Shown here: in pieces, positions 1 through 8,378 of the stretch
Layout of the letters: each line of letters opens with the position of its first letter
Numbering within the stretch: position 1 is the stretch's first letter
NCBI GenBank assembly: GCA_034717495.1
Contig: JAYELL010000039.1
Coordinates: 1-44,148, forward strand
Length of the DNA stretch: 44,148 nt
Source of the DNA: Chloroflexota bacterium
Lineage (GTDB): Bacteria; Chloroflexota; Anaerolineae; JAAEKA01
Direction: 5' to 3'
Program-made: the position numbers and the translations under genes
Notes under the pieces: model-generated
Told to the model about the DNA's origin: nothing
What the model saw: the letters and a program-made list of their open reading frames with translations, nothing else
Database searches by the model: none

Positions 1-37
1 CAATCGAAGCAAAGGATTTCCGTTATACATTCGGGGA

Positions 38-1483
38 TTGGGTAACCGAAAGATGATGTCACGACCGATAGAACAGTGTTATTGGGTGGTTCCGGGCAAA
101 CTACTTGCCGGGGAATATCCGCGGACCCTGTATCAAGATTCCTCGGCAGCGAAAATCAAGGCCTTGGAGGATGCAGGGATCTCGGCCTTCATCGACTTGA
201 CCGAAGAACATGAAGGCCTGCTTCCCTACGCAGATCTGCTCGGGAAGGCCTCGCACCGGCGATTTCCAATACGCGATGTTTCGATACCCGATTCCCCTGA
301 GAAAACAACAATCATTCTTGACGCGATTGACCAGCATCTCGATCAGGGACGGATTGTCTACGTCCATTGTTTGGGCGGCATCGGACGAACCGGCGTGATC
401 ATCGGCTGCTGGTTGGCCCGGCATGGTTATCACAGGCAGGCCGCCCTGGATCGGCTGCACGAACTCTGGCAGGGGTGTCCGAAATCGGCCTATCGGAAAT
501 CGCCGGAAACTCGCGAACAGGAACAATACATCCTGCGATGGGAGGAAGGGCCGGTCATCACAACGCTCATGCGATACGAGGGGTGCATGTTGGGACTGGC
601 GGCTGGCGATGCCGTTGGCACGACCGTGGAGCTCACGCCGCCGGGCAGTTTCCCGCCGGTGACCGACCTGGTTGGCGGTGGGCCGTTCCGCTTGAAACCG
701 GGGGAATGGACCGATGATACATCCATGGCCCTCTGCCTGGCGGAGAGCCTGGTCAAATGTCGAGAATTCGATGCGCGCGATCAAATGGACCGGTATGTGC
801 AGTGGTGGCAGGAGGGCTACCTGAGCAGCAACGGCACCTGCTTTGATATCGGCAATACGGTCAGTCAAGCTTTGCAGAAGTACCGTCGGACCGGTGATCC
901 CTTGGCTGGCTCGACCGATCCCTACTCGGCCGGCAACGGCAGTCTGATGCGCCTGGCGCCAGTGCCCCTCTTCTTTGCCTCGGACCCGGAAAGGGCGGTG
1001 GCCATGAGCGCGGAGAGTTCCCGTACCACTCATGGGGCCCTGACCTGCCTCGACGCCTGCCGCTACTTCGGGGGATTGATCGTGGGTGCGCTGCAAGGGA
1101 CCTCCAAAGAGGAACTGCTGCCGGAAGGCTATTCACCTGTAGCAGGGATGTGGGCGCGGTCGCCGCTGTGTTCGGAGATCGACGAGATCGCCCTGGGTTC
1201 GTTCAAACGCAAAAAGCCACCCGAGATTATTGGCAGCGGATATGTGGTGAAATCGCTGGAGGCGGCCCTGTGGGCGTTTCACAGGTCGTCGACGTTTGAA
1301 GAAGGATGTTTGTTGGCGGTCAATCTGGGCAATGACGCGGACACGACCGGAGCCATCTACGGGCAGATCGCGGGGGCGTATTATGGTGTCGCGGGAATTC
1401 CCGCGGCCTGGCGCGAGCGGATTGCCCATGTTGATTTGATAACGGGATTGGCAGGGGATCTCTACGAAGACAGGATAACATGA
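38..1483 (+). CDS. Tyrosine/dual-specificity phosphatase-ADP-ribosylglycohydrolase fusion
   Basis: Residues about 10-165 form a cysteine phosphatase domain: the P-loop [10 protein letters not shown] has Cys111 and Arg117 of the CX5R motif, and Asp80 in a PIRDVSIPD segment is a plausible general acid. Residues about 178-480 form an ADP-ribosylglycohydrolase (DraG/ARH) domain, with GLAAGDAVG, the metal motif WTDDTSMA (224-231), [12 protein letters not shown] and a late [13 protein letters not shown] that supplies the second pair of metal aspartates. The family removes ADP-ribose from proteins or nucleic acids using two Mg ions; the phosphatase partner suggests a combined de-modification enzyme, which is inference. 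Both active sites look intact. The start is uncertain: TTG at 38 is the first in-window option, ATG at 53 or 56 is likely better, and the frame is open to base 2, so the gene may begin outside the window. Its stop overlaps the next start as ATGA. Confidence 0.88.
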   Translation: MGNRKMMSRPIEQCYWVVPGKLLAGEYPRTLYQDSSAAKIKALEDAGISAFIDLTEEHEGLLPYADLLGKASHRRFPIRDVSIPDSPEKTTIILDAIDQHLDQGRIVYVHCLGGIGRTGVIIGCWLARHGYHRQAALDRLHELWQGCPKSAYRKSPETREQEQYILRWEEGPVITTLMRYEGCMLGLAAGDAVGTTVELTPPGSFPPVTDLVGGGPFRLKPGEWTDDTSMALCLAESLVKCREFDARDQMDRYVQWWQEGYLSSNGTCFDIGNTVSQALQKYRRTGDPLAGSTDPYSAGNGSLMRLAPVPLFFASDPERAVAMSAESSRTTHGALTCLDACRYFGGLIVGALQGTSKEELLPEGYSPVAGMWARSPLCSEIDEIALGSFKRKKPPEIIGSGYVVKSLEAALWAFHRSSTFEEGCLLAVNLGNDADTTGAIYGQIAGAYYGVAGIPAAWRERIAHVDLITGLAGDLYEDRIT

Positions 1484-1935
1484 CCAAACTGTTTGACGAT
1501 CAGCTACTCGACGAGTTCGCCCACCAATTCTACGGATACGGCAATTACAGCGGCCAGTATTGGTTCGTCGGCATGGAGGAGGGTGGCGGCAACTCGTTTG
1601 AGAAGGTGAACCGGCGGCTGAACACCTGGGCGCACCGGGGTAAACGGGAACTGGAGGATGTGGCCGGGTATCACCAAGCGATCGGGATAACGGATCTGTT
1701 CAGCGAAAAGCCCAAAATCCAGCGTACCTGGGGAAAGTTAATCCGCATCGTACTGAGCAGCCAGGGAATCACACCGACGACGGAGCGGGTTCGTGCTTAT
1801 CAGCGCGCGGTGTTGGGGCGGCCCAACGGCGAGACATGTCTTGTGGAACTGTTTTCGTTGCCGTCGCCATTGACCACCGCTTGCTCGAAGGCCTCGTTGA
1901 CGGCAGGCGCGATCTGCCCGCCACAACTATCGTAG
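1480..1935 (+). pseudogene. Truncated conserved hypothetical protein
   Basis: The start overlaps the stop of the phosphatase-ARH gene (ATGA), so the two were probably co-translated. Residues 1-130 look like a genuine conserved protein, with YGYGNYSGQYWFVGMEEGG near 18-36, a TWGKLIRI segment, and RAYQRAVLGRPNGETCLVEL running into LPSP. I recall similar uncharacterised proteins that continue for roughly 80-100 residues past this LPSP motif; that is memory, not a search. Here the last 21 residues (LTTACSKASL onward) look unrelated and the frame stops at 1935. The coding pattern appears to break near base 1870, where an apparent minus-strand frame takes over. I infer loss of the 3' half by rearrangement. 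The function of the family is not known to me. Confidence 0.6.
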
Positions 1936-2180
1936 GCCGGCGATCTCGGGAAACTCTCCAGAAAAACGCTGTGGCCGAGGGAAGCGCGTGGCTTTTCGCC
2001 GTCGATGGATTGCATTGACGATGTCCCAGCCCCCGCGCCTCCCAGCGCCGCAACGATTCCAATGACTACCAAGATCAGAGCGGCAAGGGCCGTCTCTCTC
2101 GCGCAGTGTCGCGTCGGTTGCAAAGTCGCTCTGTGAAACTCATCTGATATGCCTTCCAAAATGACTTGTTCGCATAACAC
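1800..2180 (-). CDS. Doubtful small ORF with one hydrophobic segment
   Basis: A 126-residue minus-strand frame lies just downstream of the vWA fragments. It contains one hydrophobic stretch, ALAALILVVIGIVAALGG at about residues 31-48, followed by a polar region (SIDGEKPRASLGHS, SPAYDSCGGQIAPAVNEAF) that reads like protein. Its last 25 or so residues run into the antisense of the truncated plus-strand gene, so only the part above about base 1870 could be native. I see no convincing ribosome-binding site and do not recognise the family. It may be the front of an exported protein cut by the same junction that truncated the plus-strand gene, or it may be chance. Confidence 0.25.
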   Translation of the reverse strand: MLCEQVILEGISDEFHRATLQPTRHCARETALAALILVVIGIVAALGGAGAGTSSMQSIDGEKPRASLGHSVFLESFPRSPAYDSCGGQIAPAVNEAFEQAVVNGDGNENSSTRHVSPLGRPNTAR

Positions 2181-2194
2181 GCAGTCCAGCGTGT

Positions 2195-3117
2195 TTATTC
2201 CTGCAGGCCAGTCCTTGACGCCCGCGGATTGGCTGGCTGTTTAATAGCAGGAAATGAACTGGCTGGCCGGGAAATCCTGTTGCCGGGAGCCTGCCATGCC
2301 AGTTGATCTTCCAGCGAATATTCCAGCTCGATGTCGATCCACATGCCGTGCAGAAACTCGGCATAGGGTATCTTCTCGCGCGGGATGAACACCTCGTAGG
2401 CTACGCCGCGACCCTGACGAATGGTATCGCTATTGGTCCACTGGTCATCGCGATAAATTGACACGTAACCTGGCTCCAGGCTCACCCGAAGGTCTGCCGG
2501 ATGTCCAGGCCAGACATGTTCCCCTGGTTCCACGTCCAGCGTTGCTGTTACCTCAGCCTGGCGGTGGAACGGGGGATTGTGCACCTCGATAAGCAGGAAC
2601 AGCCCGGTCCCTGTTAGCTGGCCGGAGACAGAGGCGATATCAGTGCCCATGTCGCTGCCGTCCCCCGCAGGGTGACCGTGGGAAGTCCATCCATGGTGAT
2701 ATTGATGGCCGAATAGTCGCTGGTCAGCGGCATAGTTGTGACAGCCAGGTTGAGGGCAGCCTCGTAGTTGGTCGCATCCATCATCTCGCTCATGTTACGA
2801 ATCGTGTCAGCCACGGCGCCAGCGTTGGCCGCTGTGATTTGCACCGGGTTCAGCTCCACTCGGGCCGATCGGGAGAACTGAATAACTGTCAGGTTCAGGC
2901 TGCCATCCTGGGGAACGCAATTGGGGTTTTCAATGGCGGCGGCGATACCATTTTTCATGATGACAAAATCGGGAGGTGCTATGCTGCCCGAACCATCGAC
3001 CAGGAAGCCCACCTCAATACTTGTTGGCACCGCCCCGGCGCTGGGACTGAGGGTCAGTGCCAGCAGGGCGACGAGGATGATTAGCAGGGTACTTGCAGCT
3101 GCGAGTCGAGTCTTCAT
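2195..3117 (-). pseudogene. vWA-domain exported protein, frame-broken
   Basis: The first frame (3117 down to 2614, 167 residues) starts with a signal peptide, MKTRLAAAS then a hydrophobic LLIILVALLALTL core and SAGA, and continues into a von Willebrand A domain. The metal-ion-dependent adhesion motif is present as DGSGS, and a later ITMDGLPT strand matches the usual second half of the fold. The domain then stops too early. The other frame (2650 down to 2195) carries a beta-rich stretch (LFLLIEVHNPPFH, VSLEPGYVSIYRDDQW, GVAYEVFIP) that reads naturally and stays open upstream through GDGSDMGTD. A frameshift or deletion near 2660-2700 would join them. About half the vWA domain is absent, so I favour deletion plus frame change over a simple one-base error. 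Likely role before decay: extracellular protein binding. The start has AAAGGAGAT-like Shine-Dalgarno bases upstream (gaaaggagatcccg). Confidence 0.6.
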
Positions 3118-3461
3118 CGGGATCTCCTTTCAGACAAATGTAGACGACCTCAGTGCAACACAGATCCGGATTCTTCGGCATGACCAAGATCATATGTGGG
3201 AGGGCCTATCTGTACGCGGTCCGGAACGCACCAGGTTTGAGAAACGATGGTCGCCAAAGGTTTGTGAGGCATTGGACGGTTCATTCCAGTTTCGATCAGA
3301 CCGCTGGACGAACCATCCAATGCCTTTGAATCTTCGACCCATCTTCGTCTTCCCCCCGGAAGAATCGAAGCGAAGGCCAAAGGGCTGAAGCCGCTGTGAG
3401 CCGGTGACTGTACATGAACTTGTAGTGACATCTTGTTCAACATTGATCAAAATAGACGGTG
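3118..3461. other. Non-coding stretch with long imperfect inverted repeat
   Basis: No frame here looks like protein. Minus-strand frames at 3150-3443 and 3190-3579 have no recognisable composition and cross the repeat. The stretch holds the inverted repeat described separately (3267-3325), whose similarity extends weakly outwards on both sides. Confidence 0.5.
3267..3325. repeat. Imperfect inverted repeat, hairpin-forming
   Basis: Left arm AGGCATTGGACGGTTC (3267-3282) pairs with right arm GAACCATCCAATGCCT (3310-3325), 15 of 16 positions matching. Inside, CCAG (3286-3289) can pair with CTGG (3304-3307). Outside the arms, weaker complementarity continues (GATGG-TCG on the left against CGACCCATC on the right). 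There is no T-run, so it is not a standard terminator. It could be a MITE-like or REP-like element. Confidence 0.55.
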
Positions 3462-4544
3462 TCAATACTGGCTCACCCTGAGCCTGCTTTCCGTCTCCAA
3501 ACGGATCCTGATGCCGTGTCCGGCCATCCTTTCTTGAATCATCGAATGGTGTAGCGAGCCATGTCTGACCACAGCCCATTCCTGGCCAGATCGGTCCGGT
3601 CTGACGATGGTTACCGACGTTGGTAGCAGATCGACGGCGTTCTCTCGCTGGTCGTCGCTCAGAACCTCGAAAGGCGCATTGAGTCTCCGATACCGCTCGT
3701 GCATCGAAAGCCGGGAATCTTCCATGCCTTGTCCGGAGATGGGACCGGCCAGGATCGGGATGCCCAGAAAACCCATGTTCTCCTGGATCTCGCCCAGATC
3801 TTTGTGAGTCCCACCACTTCTGGCGCTGTACCTTCCTTTGGAGGAAAAATTGCCCGAGGTGATCCCCATTATTGGAAAGCCTGTAAGCTGCAAAAACCTA
3901 TCGACCAGATGCGCATAAGGTGATTCAACGCCCGGCAAGATGAACTGAATGAACCCGTCATGGAAGAGGTGCTCGGGTGCCCGGCCATTGGCTGCAACTC
4001 GCATGCCGACAGGTCCCAGGTTGAAGTAGGCGATCACGCTGGCTGCGGAAAGGTTCGTCTGATCATGGTCCACAAACTGGATCAGGTCACCGGCTCGTGT
4101 ACATGCGGCTGTCGGGATATTGTCTGGATCGCGGCCCTTCAGTTCGCCCAGGGCATATCGAATCGCCGGAGGCATTGGGTTCAATCCCCAGGCAAAGATC
4201 CTGGCTTGTGAGGGATCCATGGCGAAATCGGCCAGAAAGGAACCGCCCAGTGCACACCAGTGGATGGTATCAGACACGTTTTCCAGTCGATCCAGATGCC
4301 AAAATTCTTTCCGGAAATCGGTCGCCACCACCCGGAAAAAGGAGGCCGCCAGGTCCACATGGATAAAAACCTCTGCGCCGAACTCCCGGGCTAGTCGCTG
4401 GGGAAGAAATCCAACAGCCTCGCGCATAACGCGGTGGGGAAGCGCCGGTGATGGTGGCAAGGTTCTGATGTTCACAAAGTCTCTGGCCCATCGAGTGCCC
4501 TCAAGCTGGCAAGATTCGTAAGGATGACCGTGGGTCGCAATCAT
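3462..4544 (-). CDS. YrdC/Sua5-like protein, divergent
   Basis: A 360-residue protein with a strong start: GGTTAGGAGAGCATC precedes ATG at 4544. The middle (about residues 220-310) resembles the Sua5/YciO/YrdC fold: FPIMGITSGNFSS replaces the usual TSAN-SG strand, followed by GTHKDLGEI, which matches the typical TH-DLE-I helix, and later EWAVVRHGS resembles the conserved VVRPG strand. YrdC proteins make threonylcarbamoyl-AMP for tRNA modification or carry out carbamoyl transfer in maturation enzymes. The N-terminal 150 residues (HVDLAASFFRVVATDFRKEF, WCALGGSFLADFAMD, FAWGLNPMPPAIRYAL) are not part of that fold as I know it. Key nucleotide-binding residues cannot be confirmed by eye, so a housekeeping TsaC role is doubtful. 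A stand-alone metabolite-modifying enzyme is possible. Confidence 0.5.
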   Translation of the reverse strand: MIATHGHPYESCQLEGTRWARDFVNIRTLPPSPALPHRVMREAVGFLPQRLAREFGAEVFIHVDLAASFFRVVATDFRKEFWHLDRLENVSDTIHWCALGGSFLADFAMDPSQARIFAWGLNPMPPAIRYALGELKGRDPDNIPTAACTRAGDLIQFVDHDQTNLSAASVIAYFNLGPVGMRVAANGRAPEHLFHDGFIQFILPGVESPYAHLVDRFLQLTGFPIMGITSGNFSSKGRYSARSGGTHKDLGEIQENMGFLGIPILAGPISGQGMEDSRLSMHERYRRLNAPFEVLSDDQRENAVDLLPTSVTIVRPDRSGQEWAVVRHGSLHHSMIQERMAGHGIRIRLETESRLRVSQY

Positions 4545-4748
4545 GATGCTCTCCTAACCCGGGTTTTTCTATGCTATAATACATTTCGGAAGGACCACTG
4601 GTTCCTTCGCGTCGACGTTCGCTGGTTTTATTCCCGGAATTCGGTCTTGATCATTTCAATGACCTGGGAATCGGTTGACATGATCAGGTCCAGTATATCC
4701 CCGAAGGTCTTGCTGTAACCTACACGGTACCTATCGGATTCCTCTCAA
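4545..4748. promoter_or_regulatory. Divergent intergenic region, STAND/YrdC-like genes
   Basis: The two genes are transcribed away from each other, so promoters for both should lie here. A good -10 hexamer TATAAT is present on the plus strand at about 4575-4580 (gcTATAATac) without a clear -35, and a TTGACA lies at 4674-4679 without a well-spaced -10. Neither is assigned firmly. Confidence 0.3.
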
Positions 4749-6197
4749 ATGTCCTGCTGTGGAAATGAATCTATGCCTTTCAAGATAGCGAATTCACCAA
4801 ATCAGAGAGATGCAACACACCGGGCGCTGAAGCTGTGGCACAGGGATCCGACTTTCGGCAGCCCCCTTGACACGATGCACGTGGTGCGTGCGGCCATGAC
4901 CGACAATGGCGACATCAGGCAAGCCACGAATCAAGTATTACGCGATGCGCTTGCTATCCTGGAAACGGAAGACCAGCGCGCTGCACGATTGTTGAGATTA
5001 CGGTTTCTGGACGCCAGGATGGTCTATCAGGTATCCAGGGCGATGCATGTGGCTGAATCGACCGTCTACAGACTTCAGGAAGGGGCGATAGGTCGCCTCA
5101 GTGAAATCGTCTGGTCCATGGAGTTGCGAGCTCGCGCAGGTCGCCGGCAAGAACTGGAGGTTCGCTTATCCTCTGCCAATATGTTTCAGCTGGTTGGCGT
5201 GGATGCTCACCTGAATAGACTCGCCGAAACTCTTCGTTTCCCTCGGGGACCATGGATGGTTGCCTTGGAAGGAATCGGTGGAATCGGCAAATCCTCATTG
5301 GCTGCTTCCCTGGTACTCCGACTATTTGAAGAGGATAGCTTTCATGAGTTCGTATGGTTAAGTGCACAGCGGAATCGCCTTAACCTCGGCGGCGTTATCG
5401 AGTTGGTCGAATCTCCCGCGCTGACTGCTCAGGCCATGATCGACGCCCTGGTGACTCAGCTGATGGGTGATGTGACCGGGGCTGGTTCGCCTTCCGGTGA
5501 CCAGGTTTTGGCCATGCTGCAGAGACGGTTGAAGCAGGTCCCAACCCTGGTCGTCGTCGATAACCTGGAAACCCTATTGGACGTCGAGAGTCTGATGCCC
5601 GTAATTCGTCGCCTTGTGGGTCCAAGCAAATTCCTGTTGACCTCTCGGGTAAGTCTTTTTTCAGAAGCGGACATGTTTCACTTCGTGGTGCCCGAATTGG
5701 ATGAAGCGAGCGCCTTGAGGTTGTTGCGGCAGGAAGCCCGTTCACGAAACCTGCCACACCTGGAATCATCCGAAGACAGCGATTTGAAGCGGGTCTACGC
5801 GATTGTAGGCGGGAACCCTCTCGCTTTGCGTCTGATTGTCGGTCAGAACCACGTTCATGGGTTGGATACGATCCTTGGTGACCTCGAAAAAGCGCGCGGA
5901 CAAAAATCAGAGGTCCTTTACACCTATATTTACTACCATGCGTGGCAAAGTCTGGATGAGCTGTCCAGACGAACCCTGCTGGCTATGCCTCTCGTAATGG
6001 ACCGGGGTGGAGACCTGGCCTATTTGACACAGGTCACCGGGTTGGATCACGTTGAGCTACGGGGAGCGTTGGACCATCTGGTTACATTGAACCTGGTCGA
6101 TGCCTTCGGGGGACTAGATCATCGCCGGTACTCAATCCACAACCTGACCCGAGCGTTCCTTCAGAAACAAGTTGCCAAGTGGCAGTCCCAATGTTAA
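4749..6197 (+). CDS. STAND-type ATPase with HTH-like N-terminus
   Basis: Domains in order: an N-terminal helical region (about residues 55-125) with AARLLRLRFLDARMVYQVSRAMHV then STVYRLQ that looks like a sigma-region-4-type helix-turn-helix; an NB-ARC-like NTPase with Walker A GIGGIGKSS (175-183, Lys181), Walker B LVVVDNLETL (267-276), the sensor LLTSR (296-300) and GGNPLAL (354-360); and a C-terminal winged-helix-like region to 475. STAND ATPases are signal-dependent switches that oligomerise on ligand recognition. This protein has no built-in repeats of its own, but the next gene encodes them, so the pair probably behaves as one split STAND protein. The start is ATG 4749; ATG 4773 is also possible. 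I infer a regulatory or conflict-related role. Confidence 0.8.
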   Translation: MSCCGNESMPFKIANSPNQRDATHRALKLWHRDPTFGSPLDTMHVVRAAMTDNGDIRQATNQVLRDALAILETEDQRAARLLRLRFLDARMVYQVSRAMHVAESTVYRLQEGAIGRLSEIVWSMELRARAGRRQELEVRLSSANMFQLVGVDAHLNRLAETLRFPRGPWMVALEGIGGIGKSSLAASLVLRLFEEDSFHEFVWLSAQRNRLNLGGVIELVESPALTAQAMIDALVTQLMGDVTGAGSPSGDQVLAMLQRRLKQVPTLVVVDNLETLLDVESLMPVIRRLVGPSKFLLTSRVSLFSEADMFHFVVPELDEASALRLLRQEARSRNLPHLESSEDSDLKRVYAIVGGNPLALRLIVGQNHVHGLDTILGDLEKARGQKSEVLYTYIYYHAWQSLDELSRRTLLAMPLVMDRGGDLAYLTQVTGLDHVELRGALDHLVTLNLVDAFGGLDHRRYSIHNLTRAFLQKQVAKWQSQC

Positions 6198-7432
6198 TTC
6201 CTGAGCACTCTTCCCATTATCCTGACATTTTCCAGGATTACATTGTCAGAAGTGCCGGGTACATGCTTGGTACGGTTCAGGATGCCCAGAATCCGATTTC
6301 ATCCGGCGATCGGGATCAGGCGCTTCACGTTCTGAGCTTCGCTTTGGGTCTCACGGACGCGTGGCCGTTCGCCCGCGATCTGCTGCTAACCATGGCATCC
6401 GAAATGGAACAGGCTGGCTATCGTGATGAATGGATTCCCTTTTTGGAGAAGGGAATCTACCGGAGCCAGGTCCTTGGCGATTGCCGAGCCGAAGCCGAAC
6501 TTCGCTTTCACCTGGGAATCCTCTATCAGTTGCTTGGCAAATACGACCTGGCTTGCGCTCAGTTTGTTGCAAGCGCAAGCCGGTGGGAATCCACGGATGA
6601 TGTTCGAAACCTGGCCAAAGCTCTGAATCGTCATGCCTACGTTGCCCGCCTTCAGCGTCGCCTTGGCAAGGCAATCGGGTTGGTTGAAAAAGCGCAAAAG
6701 CTGCTGCAGGCAGATGATTCTGAACGAGCATATTCTTTATTTGTTCAGGGCACAATCGCCTTCGACCAGCGGAAGTGGCAAAGTGCATCACGCTCTTATC
6801 AGGCATCCTTGGAAATATGGAAACAGCACGGCGACGGCCGCATGACTGCCTGGAGCCTGACAAACCTCGGTACAACCTATCGAGCACTGGAGCGCTACGA
6901 CGAAGCCATCGCCTCTTATGAAAAAGCCATTGAACTGTTTGAATTGGTGGGAGATCCTGTCCACCAGGCGGCTGCAAGAATGAACTTGGGCAACGTATAC
7001 ATGTCAGCCAAACAGTTGGCCAGGGCGCTGGAATTCTACCTGATGGCGGAACCGGTATTTCGCAAGACGCAAGATAAACTGCGATTGGCAACAGTCTTCG
7101 GCAACAAGGCAATGGTGTATCGACAGTTACGGCAGTGGGATGACGCAGAGCGAGCCTACCGGTCAGGCCTTGAGTACGCTTGCGAGATCGGCAACGTTCG
7201 ACTGATGGTCAACGCTATGGACGGCCTGGGACAAACGCTCCTCTCCACGGGTCGATATCAAGCGGCAATGAAAATCTTCGCAGATGCCATCGAGCAATTG
7301 GATGGCGACGAGAGCATTGAAAACCTGGAAAATCTTCGACATTCCGTGACAACCCACATGAACCAGGTTAGGGCTGCATTGAGGGTTGATGGGGACCCTC
7401 ATGAGGAGGATCCCCATTCCGAAATGACCTAA
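6191..7432 (+). CDS. TPR-repeat protein, partner of STAND ATPase
   Basis: About 413 residues made almost wholly of tetratricopeptide repeats. The clearest are AWSLTNLGTTYRALERYDEA, AAARMNLGNVYMSAKQLARA, ATVFGNKAMVYRQLRQWDDA and NAMDGLGQTLLSTGRYQAA, spaced about 40 residues apart. TPRs bind proteins or peptides. ATG at 6191 overlaps the STAND stop (ATGTTAA), which indicates translational coupling; GTG at 6179 would also keep the frame but adds only four residues. STAND ATPases normally carry such repeats on the same chain, so this looks like a natural split of sensor and ATPase. The 3' end meets a small minus-strand gene tail-to-tail with a 4-base overlap. Confidence 0.85.
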   Translation: MLIPEHSSHYPDIFQDYIVRSAGYMLGTVQDAQNPISSGDRDQALHVLSFALGLTDAWPFARDLLLTMASEMEQAGYRDEWIPFLEKGIYRSQVLGDCRAEAELRFHLGILYQLLGKYDLACAQFVASASRWESTDDVRNLAKALNRHAYVARLQRRLGKAIGLVEKAQKLLQADDSERAYSLFVQGTIAFDQRKWQSASRSYQASLEIWKQHGDGRMTAWSLTNLGTTYRALERYDEAIASYEKAIELFELVGDPVHQAAARMNLGNVYMSAKQLARALEFYLMAEPVFRKTQDKLRLATVFGNKAMVYRQLRQWDDAERAYRSGLEYACEIGNVRLMVNAMDGLGQTLLSTGRYQAAMKIFADAIEQLDGDESIENLENLRHSVTTHMNQVRAALRVDGDPHEEDPHSEMT

Positions 7433-7590
7433 CCGCAGTGGGTGTCCTGGCACTCCTCTTCGGTTATCATCGGTGGTGGAGCGGCTGCCTGATCTGTCGC
7501 CAGTTTGGACAGTGGCATTGTCGCCATCAGCAAAGTCGTGAGGTGAGCCATAACCACCAAGGTCTTGAGCCAGCGGAATCTTACTCGCAT
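7429..7590 (-). CDS. Small exported or membrane peptide, 53 aa
   Basis: The frame is open further upstream, but ATG at 7590 is chosen because GGAGGACAACCAAA stands directly before it, a strong Shine-Dalgarno site at good spacing. The peptide begins basic (MRVRFRWLK), continues hydrophobic (TLVVMAHLTTLLMATM) and ends in an acidic, cysteine-containing tail (ITEEECQDTHCG). That fits a signal peptide with a very short mature part or a single-pass peptide. It ends tail-to-tail inside the last codons of the TPR gene. I do not recognise a family. Its position suggests a possible ligand or accessory of the STAND/TPR pair, which is inference only. Confidence 0.55.
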   Translation of the reverse strand: MRVRFRWLKTLVVMAHLTTLLMATMPLSKLATDQAAAPPPMITEEECQDTHCG

Positions 7591-7928
7591 TTTGGTTGTC
7601 CTCCATCGATGTTCAAGGCTCTCCAAGCACCTGCACTTTTGGTACCAGGGCCGTTTTGGTGCTCGAGGCCGGGAATTAGGATTGTCCAGTTGTTGAGCGT
7701 CACTGACTGAGTGATGCCGCGACACCCGCACGGTGAAGTGCGAGGACGGGAAACCAGCGCTGATTCCTCACTTGGGAGGAGTGAATCCCGTAGGACGATT
7801 CTTTCACCGAATGGCCAGGTTTTAACTGCGAGAGGAGGTTATGATTGCAAATAAGGGCGCGAACTCGCCGCGCGGAAGCCGGGTTGGAGGGAGTCTTGAG
7901 GGTTTACCTATGCACAGTTCTTCCCCAC
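7591..7928. other. Intergenic stretch, no gene seen
   Basis: It lies upstream of the 53-residue peptide gene and downstream of the two-helix membrane peptide gene, so a promoter for the former should be here. A weak stem, GATTCctcact/agtGAATC, lies around 7762-7787. No convincing frame or terminator T-run was found. Confidence 0.4.
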
Positions 7929-8117
7929 TCATGCCAATGTGAACGCCAGGTAGAAGAAGAAACCTGATATACTCAGCGCGATGAAGACGAGAAGAAATCC
8001 CAGGCAGCTTTCGCTTCTCTCTTCACTCACGCGAAATACGAGTGCGTTGATTGCTCCTATGGTCAGAGCCACGCCCAGAAACACTGCGCCTAGAAATGAA
8101 GCCGGCAAACCCATCAT
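7929..8117 (-). CDS. Small two-helix membrane protein, 62 aa
   Basis: ATG at 8117 is chosen over a longer frame from 8162 because AAAGGAGAGACC sits directly upstream. The product has two hydrophobic helices: SFLGAVFLGVALTIGAINAL (about 6-25) and LGFLLVFIALSISGFFFYLAF (about 39-59), joined by a charged loop RVSEERSESC. It is probably an inner-membrane protein of unknown function. It lies between the STAND/TPR region and the signalling operon, with 261 bases to the stop of the latter, so it is not clearly in either unit. The family is unknown to me. Confidence 0.6.
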   Translation of the reverse strand: MMGLPASFLGAVFLGVALTIGAINALVFRVSEERSESCLGFLLVFIALSISGFFFYLAFTLA

Positions 8118-8378
8118 GGTCTCTCCTTTGCGCGCTTGGATTTGATTTACAAATCCTGGCACCGATGGTGCTGGCTTTATTTTAAGTGCTTTTCACCCCA
8201 AAAATGTGACACAGTTGGCTAATAATGTGTGGCTAAGTCCATCGCCGAAATCTTTCAGGTCACGAGGAATTGCTGTGGGATAGCTGGCAGTGGGCACTCA
8301 ACAGAATCGCCGAATCATCACATTTCGGTGCTGATTGCTGGCAAAAAGGTTGCAATTGAATTGAAAGAACCAAACGTT

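Noticed and set aside
101-1096. 331-codon minus-strand frame
   Set aside because: It lies wholly antisense to the phosphatase-ARH gene, whose frame has clear motifs; composition is Arg/Gly/Pro-rich as expected for a shadow.
3190-3579. 129-codon minus-strand frame (and 3150-3443)
   Set aside because: They cross the inverted repeat and overlap the YrdC-like gene end, with no recognisable protein features.
7429-7731. Longer version of the 53-residue peptide gene
   Set aside because: The upstream 47 codons are Arg/Pro-rich and lack a ribosome site; the internal ATG at 7590 has a strong one.
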